Positions 30,027-43,250 of a stretch of DNA of 64,000 bases are shown here, piece after piece (position 1 is the stretch's first letter; the number at the start of each line of letters is the position of its first letter). The notes under the pieces were generated by a model. The model searched no databases. It was not told the origin of the DNA and worked only from the letters and a program-made list of their open reading frames with translations. Source of the DNA: Ecdyonurus torrentis (lineage: Eukaryota; Arthropoda; Insecta; Ephemeroptera; Heptageniidae); contig OX439128.1 in the NCBI GenBank assembly GCA_949318235.1, positions 52,103,023 to 52,167,022 on the forward strand. The letters run 5' to 3'. A program made the position numbers and the translations under genes.

Positions 30027-33000
30027 TTCAACATAGATTGGGATTTGTACTACCCACACACAAACATAGATGTGTGTATATCTTGTGTTATATTTTACAG
30101 ATTCCTTTAACATAATATTTTCTCTAAATTACGTTCAAAAAAACACATAAAAGGCTTATGTAAAATACATAAACATCAAGACAGGGAATTAAACGAGATT
30201 TCCTAATAGGTTCGGACGCCTACAGCTTTCTTACAAACATACGTGTGTGTATTATGTGAAGCTTGTTTTTACCGATCGTTTAATCACAAAATTTTCACTT
30301 TTAACGATCTAAAAAACATATGAATGGATTAAGTAAAATACAAAAACATTGCGTAATGAAATAAAACAAGATTTCAAGATCGGTGGGGACCCTCACTGCT
30401 TGCTCACAAACATAGATGTGTGTATTATGCAATTCCTATTTTAAATATTCTTTTAACATAATATTTTTACTTAATATTATCTTAAATACATAATTATGGC
30501 TTATGAAATATACAAAAACATCGCGCTAGGATTCAAAACTAATTTTCAACATAGATTGGGATTTGTACTACCCACACACAAACATAGGTGTGTGTATATC
30601 TTGTGTTTTATTTTACAGATTCCTTTAACATAATATTTTCTCTAAATTACGGTCAAAAAAACACATAAATTGCTTATGTAAAATACATAAACATCAAGAC
30701 AGGGAATTAAACGAGATTTCCTAATAGGTTCGGACGCCTACAGCTTTCTTACAAACATACGTGTGTGTATTATGTGAAGCTTGTTTTTACCGATCGTTTA
30801 ATCACAAAATTTTTACTTTTTACGATCTAAAAAACATATGAATGCATTAAGTAAAATACAAAAACATTGCGCCATGAAATAAAACAAGATTTCAAGATCG
30901 GTAAGGACCCTCACTGTTTGCTCACAAACATAGATGTGTGTATTATGCAATGCCTATTTTAAATATTCTTTAAACATAATATTTTTACTTAATATTATCT
31001 TAAATACATAATTATGGCTTATGAAAAATACAAAAACATCGCGCTAGGATTCAAAACTAATTTTCAACATAGATTGGGATTTGTACTACCCACACACAAA
31101 CATAGGTGTGTGTATATCTTGTGTTATATTTTACAGATTCCTTTAACATAATATTTTCTCTAAAATACGGTCAAACAAACACATAAAAGGCTTATGTAAA
31201 ATACATAAACATCAAGACAGGGAATTAAACGAGATTTCCTAATAGGTTCGGACGCCTACAGCTTTCTTACAAACATACGTGTGTGTATTAAGTGAAGCTT
31301 TTTTTTTTCAATAGTTTAATCCCAAAATTTTCACTTTTTACTATCTAAAAAACATATGAATGCATTATGTAAAATACAAAAACATTGTGCCATGAAATAA
31401 AACAAGATTTCAAGATCAGTGGGGACCCTCACTGCTTGCTCACAAACATAGATGTGTGTATTATGCGATGCCTATTATAAATATTATTAAACATAATATT
31501 TTTACTTAATATTAGCTTAAATACATAATTATGGCTTATAAAAAATACAAAAACATCGCGCTAGGATTCAAAACTAATTTTCAACATAGATTGGGATTTG
31601 TACTACCCACACACAAACATAGGTGTGTGTATATCTTGTGTTATATTTTACAGATTCCTTTAACATTATATTTTCTCTAAATTACGGTCAAAAAAACACA
31701 TAAAAGGCTTATGTAAAATACAAAAACATCAAGACAGGGAATTAAACGAGATTTCCTAAAAGGTTCGGACGCCTACAGCTTTCTTACAAACATACGTGTG
31801 TGTATTATGTGAAGCTTGTTTTTACCGATCGTTTAATCACAAAATTTTCACTTTTTACGATCTAAAAAACATATGAATGGATTAAGTAAAATACAAAAAC
31901 ATTGCGCCATGAAATAAAACAAGATTTAAAGATCGGTGGGGACCCTCACTGCTTGCTCACAAACATAGATGTGTGTATTATGCAATTCCTATTTTAAATA
32001 TTCTTTAAACATAATATTTTTACTTAATATTATCTTAAATACATAATTATGGCTTATGAAAAATACAAAAACATCGCGCTAGGATTCAAAACTAATTTTC
32101 AACATAGATTGGGATTTGTACTACCCACACACAAACATAGGTGTGTGTATGTCTTGTGTTATATTTTACAGATTCCTTTAACATAATATTTTCTCTAAAT
32201 TACGGTCAAAAAAACACATAAATTGCTTATAAAAAATACATTAACATCAAGACAGAGAATTAAACGAGATTTCCTAATAGGTTCGGACGCTTACAGCTTT
32301 CTTACAAACATACGTGTGTGTATTATGTGAAGCTTGTTTTTACCGATCGTTTAATCACAAAATTTTTACTTTTTACTATCTTAAAAACATATGAATGCAT
32401 TATGTAAAATACAAAAACATTGCGCCATGAAATAGAACAAGATTTCAAGATCGGTGGGGACCCTCACTGCTTGCTTACAAACATAAATGTGTGTATTATG
32501 CGATGCCTATTTTAAATTTTTCTTTAAAAATAATATTTACTTAATAGTATCTTAAATACATAATTATGGCTTATAAAAAATACAAAAACATCGCACTAGG
32601 ATTCAAAACTAATTTTCAACATAGATTGGGATTTGTACTAACCACACACAAACATAGGTGTGTGTATATCTTGTGTTATATTTTACAGATTCCTTTAACA
32701 TAATATTTTCTCTAAAATACGGTCAAAAAAACACTTACAAGGCTTATGTAAAATACATAAACATCAAGACAGGGAATTAAGCGAGATTTCCTAATAGGTT
32801 CGGACGCCTACAGCTTTCTTACAAACATACGTGTGTGTATTATGTGAAGCTTTTTTTTACCGATCGTTTAATCACAACATTTTCACTTTTTACTATCTAA
32901 AAAACATATGAATGCATTAGGTAAAATACAAAAACATTGCGCCATGAAATAAAACAAGATTTCAAGATCGGTGGGGACCCTCACTGCTTGCTCACAAACA

Positions 33001-34140
33001 TAGATGTGTGTATTATGCAATGCCTATTTTGAATATTCTTTAAACATAATATTTCTACTTAATATTAGCTTAAATACATAATTATGGCTTATAAAAAATA
33101 CAAAAACATCGCGCTAGGATTCAAAACTAATTTTCAGCATAGATTGGGATTTGTACTACCCACACACAAACATAGGTGTGTGTATATCTTGTGTTATATT
33201 TTACAGATTCCTTTAACATAATATTTTCTCTAAAATATGGTCAAACAAACACATACAAGGCTTATGTAAAATACATAAACATCAAGACAGGGAATTAAAC
33301 GAGATTTCCTAATAGGTTCGGACGCCTACAGCTTTCTTACAAACATACGTGTGTGTATTATGTGAAGCTTGTTTTTACCGATCGTTTAATCACAACATTT
33401 TCACTTTTTACTATCTAAAAAACATATGAATGCATTACGTTAAATACAAAAACATTGCGCCATGAAATAAAACAAGATTTCAAGATCGGTGGGGACCCTC
33501 ACTGCTTGCTCACAAACATACATGTGTGTATTATGCAATGCCTATTATAAATATTCTTTAAACATAATATTTTTACTTAATATTATCTTAAATACATAAT
33601 TATAGCTAATGAAATATACAAAAACATAGCGCTAGGATTCAAAACTAATTTGCAACATAGATTAGGCTTTGTACTACCCACACACAAACATAGGTGTGTG
33701 TATATCTTGTGTTATATTTTAAAGATTCCTTTAACATAATATTTTCTCTAAAATACGGTCAAACAAACACATACAAGGCTTATGTAAAATACATAAACAT
33801 CAAGACAGGGAATAAAACGAGATTTCCTAATAGGTTCGGACGCCTACAGGTTTTTTACAAACATACGTGTGTGTATTATGTGAAGCTTTTTTTACCGATC
33901 GTTTAATCACAACATTTTTACTTTTTACTATCTAAAAAAAATTGAATGCATTATGTAAAATACAAAAACATTGCGCCATGAAATAGAACAAGATTTCAAG
34001 ATCGGTGGGGACCCTCACTGCTTGCTTACAAACATAAATGTGTGTATTATGCGATGCCTATTTTAAATTTTTCTTTAAAAATAATATTTACTTAATAGTA
34101 TCTTAAATACATATTTATTTATGGCTTATGAAAAATACAA
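30027..34140 (+). repeat. 12-unit higher-order repeat, partial copy C
   Basis: The first eight or so units follow copy B at ~6,212-6,215 bp. CAGTGGGGACC is at 31,417, and the block holding a spurious 70-codon GTG frame is at 33,694 (earlier copies at 21,267 and 27,482). It has more private changes than B has relative to A, including AACGATCTAAAAAAC near 30,303 and a modified unit near 32,380. Beyond about 34,140 the unit order no longer matches A or B. Confidence 0.8.
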
Positions 34141-37100
34141 AAACATCGCGCTAGGATTCAAAACTAATTTTCAACATAGATTGGGATTTGTACTACCCAC
34201 ACACAAACATAGGTGTGTGTATATCTTGTGTTATATTTTACAGATTCCTTTAACATAAAATTTTCTCTAAATTACGGTCAAAAAAACACATAAATTGCTT
34301 ATGTAAAATACATAAACATCAAGACAGGGAATTAAACGAGATTTCCTAATAGGTTCAGACGCCTACAGCTTTCTTACAAACATACGTGTGTGTATTATGT
34401 GAAGCTTGTTTTTACCGATCGTTTAATCACAAAATTTTTACTTTTTACCATCTAAAAAACATATGAATGCATTAAGTAAAATACAAAAACATTGCGCCAT
34501 GAAATAAAACAAGATTTCAAGATCGGTAAGGACCCTCACTGTTTGCTCACAAACATAGATGTGTGTATTATGCAATGCCTATTTTAAATATTCTTTAAAC
34601 ATAATATTTTTACTTTATATTATCTTAAATACATAATTATGGCTTATGAAAAATACAAAAACATCGCGCTAGGATTCAAAACTAATTTTCAACATAGATT
34701 GGGATTTGTACTACCCACACACAAACATAGGTGTGTGTATATCTTGTGTTATATTTTACAGATTCCTTTAACATAATATTTTCTCTAAAATACGGTCAAA
34801 CAAACACATAAAAGGCTTATGTAAAATACGTTAACATCAAGACAGGGAATTAAACGAGATTTCCTAATAGGTTCGGACACCTACAGCTTTGTTACAAACA
34901 AACGTGTGTGTATTATGTGAAGCTTTTTTTTACCGATCGTTTAATCTCAAAATTTTCACTTTTTACTATATTAAAAACATATGAAAGCATTATGTAAAAT
35001 ACAAAAACATTGTGCCATGAAATAAAACGAGATTTCAAGATCGGTGGGGACCCTCACTGCTTGCTCACAAACATAGATGTGTGTATTATGCGATGCCTAT
35101 TTTAAATATTCTTTAAACATAATATTTTTACTTAATATTATCTTAAATACATAATTATGGCTTATGAAAAATACAAAAACATCGCGCTAGGATTCAAAAC
35201 TAATTTTCAACATAGATTGGGATTTGTACTACCCACACACAAACATAGGTGTGTGTATATCTTGTGTTATATTTTACAGATTCCTTTAACATAATATTTT
35301 CTCTAAAATACGGTCAAACAAACACATAAAAGGCTTATGTAAAATACGTTAACATCAAGACAGGGAATTAAACGAGATTTCCTAATAGGTTCGGACACCT
35401 ACAGCTTTGTTACAAACAAACGTGTGTGTATTATGTGAAGCTTTTTTTTACCGATCGTTTAATCTCAAAATTTTCACTTTTTACTATATTAAAAACATAT
35501 GAAAGCATTATGTAAAATACAAAAACATTGTGCCATGAAATAAAACGAGATTTCAAGATCGGTGGGGACCCTCACTGCTTGCTCACAAACATAGATGTGT
35601 GTATTATGCGATGCCTATTTTTACCTATTCTTTAAACATAATATTTTTACTTAATATTATCTTAAATACATAATTATGGCTTATGAAAAATACAAAAACA
35701 TCGCGCTAGGATTCAAAACTAATTTTCAACATAGATTGGGATTTGTACTACCCACACACAAACATAGGTGTGTGTATATCTTGTGTTATATTTTACAGAT
35801 TCCTTTAACATAATATTTTCTCTAAAATACGGTCAAACAAACACATAAAAGGCTTATGTAATATACGTTAACATCAAGACAGGGAATTAAACAAGATTTT
35901 CTAATAGGTTCGGACGCCTACAGCTTTCTTACAAACATACGTGTGTGTATTATGTGAAGCTTGTTTTAACCGATCGGTAATCACAAAATTTTTACTTTTT
36001 ACGATCTAAAAAACATATGAATGCATTAAGTAAAATACAAAAACATTGCGCCATGAAATAAAACAAGATTTCAAGATCGGTAAGGACCCTCACTGCTTGC
36101 TCACAAACATAGATGTGTGTATTATGCAATGCCTATTTTAAATATTCTTTAAACATAATATTTTTACTTAATATTTTCTTAAATACATAATTATGGCTTA
36201 TGAAAAATACAAAAACCATCGCGCTAGGATTCAAAACTAATTTTCAACATAGATTGGGATTTGTACTACCCACACACAAACATAGGTGTGTGTATATCTT
36301 GTGTTATATTTTACAGATTCCTTTAACATAATATTTTCTCTAAAATACGGTCAAACAAACACATAAAAGGCTTATGTAAAATACATAAACATCAAGACAG
36401 GGAATTAAACGAGATTTCCTAATAGGTTCGGACGCCTACAGCTTTGTTACAAACAAACGTGTGTGTATTATATTAAGTTTTTTTTACCGATCCTTTAATC
36501 ACATCATTTTCACTTTTTACTTTCTTAAAAACATATGAATGCATTATGTAAAATACAAAAACATTGTGCCATGAAAAAAAAACGAGATTTCAAGATCGGT
36601 GGGGACCCTCACTGCTTGCTCACAAAAATAGATGTGTGTATTATGCGATGCCTATTTTTACCTATTCTTTAAACATAATATTTTTACTTAATATTATCTT
36701 AAATACATAATTATGGCTTATGAAAAATACAAAAACATCGCGCTAGGATTCAAAACTAATTTTCAACATAGATTTGGATTTGTACTACCCACACACAAAC
36801 ATAGGTGTGTGTATATCTTGTGTTATATTTTACAGATTCCTTTAACAAAATATTTTCTCTAAAATACGGTCAAACAAATACATACAAGGCTTATGTAAAA
36901 TACATAAACATCAAGACAGGGAATTAAACGAGATTTCCTAATAGGTTCGGACGCCTACAGCTTTCTTACAAACATACGAGTGTGTATTATGTGAAGCTTT
37001 TTTTTACCGATCCTTTAATCACAACATTTTCACTTTTTACTATCTAAAAAACATATGAATGCATTATGTAAAATACAAAAACATTGCGCCATGAAATAAA

Positions 37101-40100
37101 ACAAGATTTCAAGATCGGTGGGGACCCTCACTGCTTGCTCACAAACATAGATGTGTGTATTATGCGATGCCTATTATAAATATTATTAAACATAATATTT
37201 TTACTTAATATTAGCTTAAATACATAATTATGGCTTATAAAAAATACAAAAACATCGCGCTAGGGTTCAAAACTAAATTTCAACATAGATTGGGATTTGT
37301 ACTACCCACACACAAACATAGGTGTGTGTATATCTTGTGTTACATTTTACAGATTCCTTTAACAAAATATTTTCTCTAAAATACGGTCAAACAAACACAT
37401 ACAAGGCTTATGTAAAATACATAAACATCAAGACAGGGAATTAAACGAGATTTCCTAATAGGTTCGGACGCCTACAGCTATCTTACAAACATACGAGTGT
37501 GTATTATGTGAAGCTTTTTTTTACCGATCCTTTAATTACAACATTTTTACTTTTTACTATCTAAAAAACATATGAATGCATTTTGTAAAATACAAAAACA
37601 TTGCGCCATGAAATAAAACAAGATTTCAAGATCGGTGGGGACCCTCACTGCTTGCTCACAAACATAGATGTGTGCATTATGCGATGCCTATTTTTACCTA
37701 TTCTTTAAACATAATAATTTTACTTAATATTATCTTAAATACATAATTATGGCTTATAAAAACTACAAAAACATCGCGCTAGGATTCAAAAATAATTTTT
37801 ATCATAGATTGGGATTTGTACTACCCACACACAAACATAGGTGTGTGTATATATCTTGTGTTATATTTTACAGATTCCTTTAACATAATATTTTCTCTAA
37901 AATACGTTTAAACAAACACATAAAAGGCCTATGTAAAATACATAAACATCAAGACAGGGAATTAAACGAGATTTCCTAATAGGTTCGGACGCCTACAGCT
38001 TTGTTACAAACAAACGTGTGTGTATTATGTGAAGCTTGTTTCTACCGATCCTTTAATTAAAAATTTTTCACTTTTTATTATCTAAAAAACATATGAATGC
38101 ATTACGTAAAATACAAAAACATTGCGCCATGAAATAAAACAAGATTTCAAGATCGGTGGGGACCCTCACTGCTTGCTCACAAACATACATATTTGTATTA
38201 TGCAATGCCTATTATAAATATTCTTTAAACATAATATTTTTACTTAATATTATCTTAAATACATAATTATAGCTTATGAACTACAAAAACATAGCGCTAG
38301 GATTCAAAACTAATTTGCAACATAGATTGGGATTTGTACTAACCACACACAAACATAGGTGTGTGTATATCTTGTGTTATATTTTACAGATTCCTTTAAC
38401 AAAATATTTTCTCTAAAATACGGTCAAACAAACACATAAAAGGCTTATGTAAAATACATAAACATCAAGACAGGGAATTAAACGAGATTTCCTAATAGGT
38501 TCGGACGCCTACAGCTTTCTTACAAACATACGTGTGTGTATTATGTGAAGCTTGTTTTTACCGATCGTTTAATCACAACATTTTCACTTTTTACTACCTA
38601 AAAAACATATGAATGCATTATGTAAAATACAAAAACATTGCGCCATGAAATAAAACAAGATTTCAAGATCGGTGGGGACCCTCACTGCTTGCTCACAAAC
38701 ATAGATGTGTGCATTATGCGATGCCTATTTTTACCTATTCTTTAAACATAATATTTTTACTTAATATTTTCTTAAATACATAATTATGGCTTATAAAAAA
38801 TACAAAAACATCGCGCTAGGATTCAAAACTAATTTTCAACATAGATTGGGATTTGTACTACCCACACACAAACATAGGTGTGTGTATATCTTGTGTTATA
38901 TTTTACAGATTCCTTTAACATAAAATTTTCTCTAAATTACGGTCAAAAAAACACATAAATTGCTTATGTAAAATACATAAACATCAAGACAGGGAATTAA
39001 ACGAGATTTCCTAATAGGTTCGGACGCCTACAGCTTTCTTACAAACATACGTGTGTGTATTATGTGAAGCTTGTTTTTACCGATCGTTTAATCACAAAAT
39101 TCTCACTTTTTACGATCTAAAAAACATATGAATGCATTAAGTAAAATACAAAAACATTGCGCCATGAAATAAAACAAGATTTCAAGATCGGTGGGGACCC
39201 TCACTGCTTGCTCACAAACATAGATGTGTGTATTATGCAATGCCTATTTTGCATATTCTTTAAACATAATAATTTTACTTAATATTATCTTAAATACATA
39301 ATTATGGCTTATAAAAAATACAAAAACATCGCGCTAGGATTCAAAAATAATTTTTATCATAGATTGGGATTTGTACTACCCACACACAAACATAGGTGTG
39401 TGTATATCTTGTGTTATATTTTACAGATTCCTTTAACATAATATTTTCTCTAAAATACGGTCAAACAAACACATAAAAGGCTTATGTAAAATACATAAAC
39501 ATCAAGACAGGGAATTAAACGAGATTTCCTATTAGGTTCAGACGCCTTCAACTTTGTTAAAAACAAACGTGTGTTTATTATGTGAAGCTTGTTTTTATTG
39601 ATCCTTTAATCACAACATTTTCACTTTTTACTATCTAAAAAAAATTGAATGCATTATGTAAAATACAAAAACATTGCGCCATGAAATAGAACAAGATTTC
39701 AAGATCGGTGGGGACCCTCACTGCTTGCTTACAAACATAAATGTGTGTATTATGCGATGCCTATTTTAAATTTTTCTTTAAAAATAATATTTACTTAATA
39801 GTATCTTAAATACATAATTATTTATGGCTTATGAAAAATACAAAAACATCGCGCTAGGATTCAAAACTAATTTTCAACATAGATTGGGATTTGTACTACC
39901 CACACACAAACATAGGTGTGTGTATATCTTGTGTTATATTTTACAGATTCCTTTAACATAATATTTTCTCTAAATTACGGTCAAAAAAACACATAAATTG
40001 CTTATGTAAAATACATAAACATCAAGACAGGGAATTAAACGAGATTTCCTAATAGGTTCGGACGCCTACAGCTTTCTTACAAACATACGAGTGTTTATTA

Positions 40101-40448
40101 TGTGAAGCTTTTTTTTACCGATCCTTTAATCACAACATTTTCACTTTTTACTATCTTAAAAACATATGAATGCATTATGTAAAATACAAAAACATTGTGC
40201 CATGAAAAAAAAACGAGATTTCAAAATCGGTGGGGACCCTCACTGCTTGCTTACAAACATAGATGTGTGTATTATGCGATTCCTATTTTTACCTATTCTT
40301 TAAACATAATATTTTTACTTAATATTATCTTAAATACATAATTATGGCTTATGAAAAATACAAAAACATCGCGCTAGGATTCAAAACTAATTTTCAACAT
40401 AGATTGGGATTTGTACTACCCACACACAAACATAGGTGTGTGTATATC
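34141..40448 (+). repeat. Divergent edge of the satellite array
   Basis: About 12 units carry many private substitutions and small indels. Examples are CGATCGGTAATC near 35,974, TATTATATTAAG near 36,467, a TATATATC expansion near 37,850, CATACATATTTGTATT near 38,184, and a strongly altered subunit near 39,531-39,600. Unit order follows no clear higher-order repeat, apart from a local ~518-bp duplication at 34,690-35,720. Decay toward an array end is expected when unequal exchange homogenises the interior more than the edge. Confidence 0.8.
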
Positions 40449-40608
40449 GGGTCACAGGAATTGCTTAGAATTGGAAATGGTTAGAATCGGAAATGGTTAG
40501 AAAAAATAAGAGTGGTGGGGATGAGTTCGATGAGACGACGTCATTGGTGGGGGGTGTCTTATTTTATAATAATATGGCAACATGGCATTGCATTTTATTT
40601 ATTACATA

Positions 40609-41110
40609 GTGGAATTGATTAGAATGGGAATTGGTTAGAATCGGAACTGGTTAGAAAGAAATTTTCATTTATTTTATTGAGTGGAATTGATTAGAATGGG
40701 AATTGGTTAGAATCGGAACTGGTTAGAAAGAAATTTTTATTTATTTTATTGAGTGGAATTGATTAGAATCGGAATTGGTTAGAATCGGAACTGGTTAGAA
40801 AGATATTTTTATTTATTTTATTGAGTGGAATTGATTAGAATGGGAATTGATTAGAATCGGAACTGGTTAGAAAGAAATTTTTATTTATTTTATTGAGTGG
40901 AATTGATTAGAATGGGAATTGGTTAGAATCGGAACTGGTTAGAAAAATATTTTTATTTATTTTATTGAGTGGAATTGATTAGAATGGGAATTGGTTAGAA
41001 TCGGAATTGGTTAGAAATATATTTTCATTTTTTTTATTGAGTGGAATTGATTAGAATGGGAATTGGTTAGAAATAGATTTTTGTTTATTTTATTGAGTGG
41101 AATTGGTTAG
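40609..41110 (+). repeat. 72-bp tandem array in left arm of the foldback element
   Basis: GTGGAATTG starts at 40,609, 40,681, 40,753, 40,825, 40,897, 40,969 and 41,041, all 72 bp apart, then at 41,097 after a shortened unit. Each unit is built from GGAATTGRTTAGAATSGG-like sub-blocks followed by a TTTATTTATTTTATTGA spacer. Confidence 0.95.
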
Positions 41111-41186
41111 AAGGATATGTTATTTACGCGCGTCTTATTTAAAACTTTATTTAATCGTTATCTACTGTATTGTTTGCTATTTAAAA

Positions 41187-41718
41187 GCGTCAAACTGTTA
41201 TTCAGAATATAACTACAGAATTTAAGCATACATATATTAAAGTCAACGCCATGTTGGATCAATCAATATTGTACGCCGCATAGGAAAATGACTCGTTTTG
41301 CCAGTTCAAAAATAGTAAACAATATTTTTGAGAGCATTATTGCTGTTAATAGGATAAATTAGAATCTCAGATATGCGAGAAAAATAATAATAACAGAATA
41401 TTGACCGTTTTTACAAATAAAAGTGCAAAAACTGAAGTTTGTCCTATGCTGAGCAATGTTGTTCATTGATCCAGTATGGCGTCGAAGCGCAATCAGTATG
41501 ACGTCATGCGAAAACTTACTCTGTAATCTATTTTTATTTTTATCGCTTAATTTTATTGCTGAGGGCTGAGGCTGTGCTGTAGAAATTTAGACTTTAAGTA
41601 AATTTGGGGCACATAGTATTGTTTGTTTTCTGTAAAATATATTCTTTCATGCAAACGCCGCATCATACATTTTTTTCTTCACTTTATGCTTTATATATTA
41701 ATTATACAGTGGGTAATA
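41187..41718 (-). mobile_element. Insertion in left arm only; dispersed family with copies at 53.8 and 56.5 kb
   Basis: The left arm reads ATTTAAAAGC, then ~530 bp, then AAATTGGTTATATTTTG. The right arm joins these two parts directly near 43,160-43,180, so it serves as an empty site. Part of the insert, read on the minus strand, matches 53,828-54,105 and 56,455-56,785. Landmarks are TGACGTCATACTG, GATCCAGTATGGCGTC-like, GCTCAACATAGGACAAAC and CATGTTGGATC. It has no coding potential that I can support. Confidence 0.75.
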
Positions 41719-42132
41719 AATTGGTTATATTTTGTAATATATATTTTTTTTTCCTTCACGGGAAACAAAAATTCTACAAATTTTTCAGTTACATAGATGT
41801 AACTCTTCAGTACAAACTAACAACTGAATTTCAAAGGTTTGAACCGTCAACGTAACTTGTTAGTATAAATGTTATTTCTTCAGTGGGAAACAGTTCAGTT
41901 AGCTCTCCATATCATAAATAACATAGCATTGTATACATATAACAAGTTTATTCTTAAAAACGTCTAATAAGTAATTTTTAGCTACTTTTCTACGTGTAGA
42001 CTTACGATAAAAAAATAATAAATTTTACTTGTTACAAAAATAAAGGTGTAAGGTTCAGAAGCGTAGCCTGGATTTACACTGGGACGGTGGGAGGTTGGTC
42101 GGTTACAGCAAAAGCTGAAAGCAACACTTAGT

Positions 42133-42825
42133 TACAAACAATTTTTTGTGCCCTATAGGTGACAAATAATTGTGTGTGTGTTTTGTAAAATATAATCTTC
42201 CATGCAAATGACAAATAATGCAATAATAATTGTTATCATTATAATATTATAAATATATATTTTGCTCTTTTTTTTAGATGCATTTTTAATAACAGTAATT
42301 AATCAGAATCAGTGGGTAATATGTTGCTTTTAATTATTAAATAGTATATTAAAGTAGAAAAAAAATAATAAAAAAATATACTTGGTAAAAAAATAAAATA
42401 TTATGCTGGCCCATTTTAGCAATTATATCGTAATTTATTGCATTGAATAATATGCAAGTTGGTTCTTTTATGTTTCATAGCTTTTTTTCCACAGTTCTAA
42501 AGTAACAACATATTTATGAATTTAAAATAAGTGCATCTTAAATTACGTAATTTATGTTGACCATGTAGAGAACACAGAAAAAAAGTTATCTGCTCATAAC
42601 AAACTCTTTTTAATATAATTGAAATAAATATTTTCATAATAATTTGTTATCTTTAAAGAATTTGACTAAACTTATGTATAATAATAATTTGGCCTATAAT
42701 AAATAAAATAAAAGAGAACAAATTTGCTGAAAACCCTCAATTTTCTATTCTTGCAGCCAAAAAAAGAGACAGAAATATACCCCACGCTCCCAAAAGGGGG
42801 AGTGTATCTTATGCACATCATAAAC
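42133..42825. other. Loop of the foldback element, non-coding
   Basis: This AT-rich stretch lies between the inverted arms. Its first ~170 bp (GTAAAATATAATCTTCCATGC onward, to GTGGGTAATATG) is a diverged direct copy of 41,620-41,715 in the left arm. Near 42,540 it contains TTACGTAATTTATG and ACACAGAAAAAAAG, which resemble the ends of the CACGGA-type MITE family seen elsewhere in the window. No gene is seen. Confidence 0.55.
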
Positions 42826-43250
42826 TTATGTGGCTCTTTCAGCGTTTGCTGTACCCGACCAACCCCCCACCGTAACAGTGTAAATCCTGGCTACGCTTCT
42901 GAACCTATTTATTTCACTCTTATTTTTGTAACAAGTAAAATTTATTATTTTTTTATCGTAAGTCTACACGTAGAAAAGTAGCTAAAAATTACTTATAAGA
43001 TGTTTTTAAGAATAAATTTGTTATATATATGTATACAATACAATGTTATTTATGATATGGAGAGCTAACTGAACTGTTTCCCACTAAAGAAATAACATTT
43101 ATACTAATTTAGGTTGACGGTACAAACCTTTGAAATTCATTTGAAAACACATTACAAAATATAACCAATTTGCTTTTAAATAGCAAATAATATAGTAGAT
43201 AACGATTAAATAAAGTTTTAAATAAGACGCGCGTAAATAACATATCCTTC

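Larger units (their letters stand above)
1..40448 (+). repeat. Satellite DNA array, ~517-bp trimeric unit, about 78 copies
   Basis: A head-to-tail tandem array fills the first 40.4 kb without interruption and is cut by the left window edge. The unit start (TTCAACATAG) is seen at 1, 518, 1036, 1553 and 2071, and so on, giving alternating steps of 517 and 518 bp. Trimers fall into types recognisable by the segment after TCTCTAAA: one type reads ATACGGTCAAACAAACACAT and the other TTACGGTCAAAAAAACACAT. In the left part these often alternate, giving a ~1,035-bp dimer. The sequence is AT-rich and has no open frame of gene size. The array ends abruptly at 40,448, about 68 bp into a unit. A centromeric or pericentromeric position is possible but cannot be shown from sequence alone. 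Confidence 0.98.

Noticed and set aside
1..40448. CENP-B box in the satellite
   Set aside because: I looked for TTCG-4N-A-2N-CGGG. The nearest words (GGTTCGGACGCCTAC, GATCGGTGGGGACC) do not fit.
1..40448. Pol III B box (GGTTCGGACGCC) in each trimer
   Set aside because: It has a mismatch at a key base, no A box at a suitable distance, and no tRNA-like fold.
1..40448. CRISPR array or other prokaryotic repeat
   Set aside because: The units are contiguous and 517 bp long without unique spacers, and the whole window has eukaryotic repeat character.
41604..41855. 83-codon frame in the foldback element
   Set aside because: It crosses the border of the arm-specific insertion, has no domain, and is not kept in the other arm.
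42724..42981. 85-codon frame in the right foldback arm
   Set aside because: It lies across the loop-arm border and is not preserved in the left arm.
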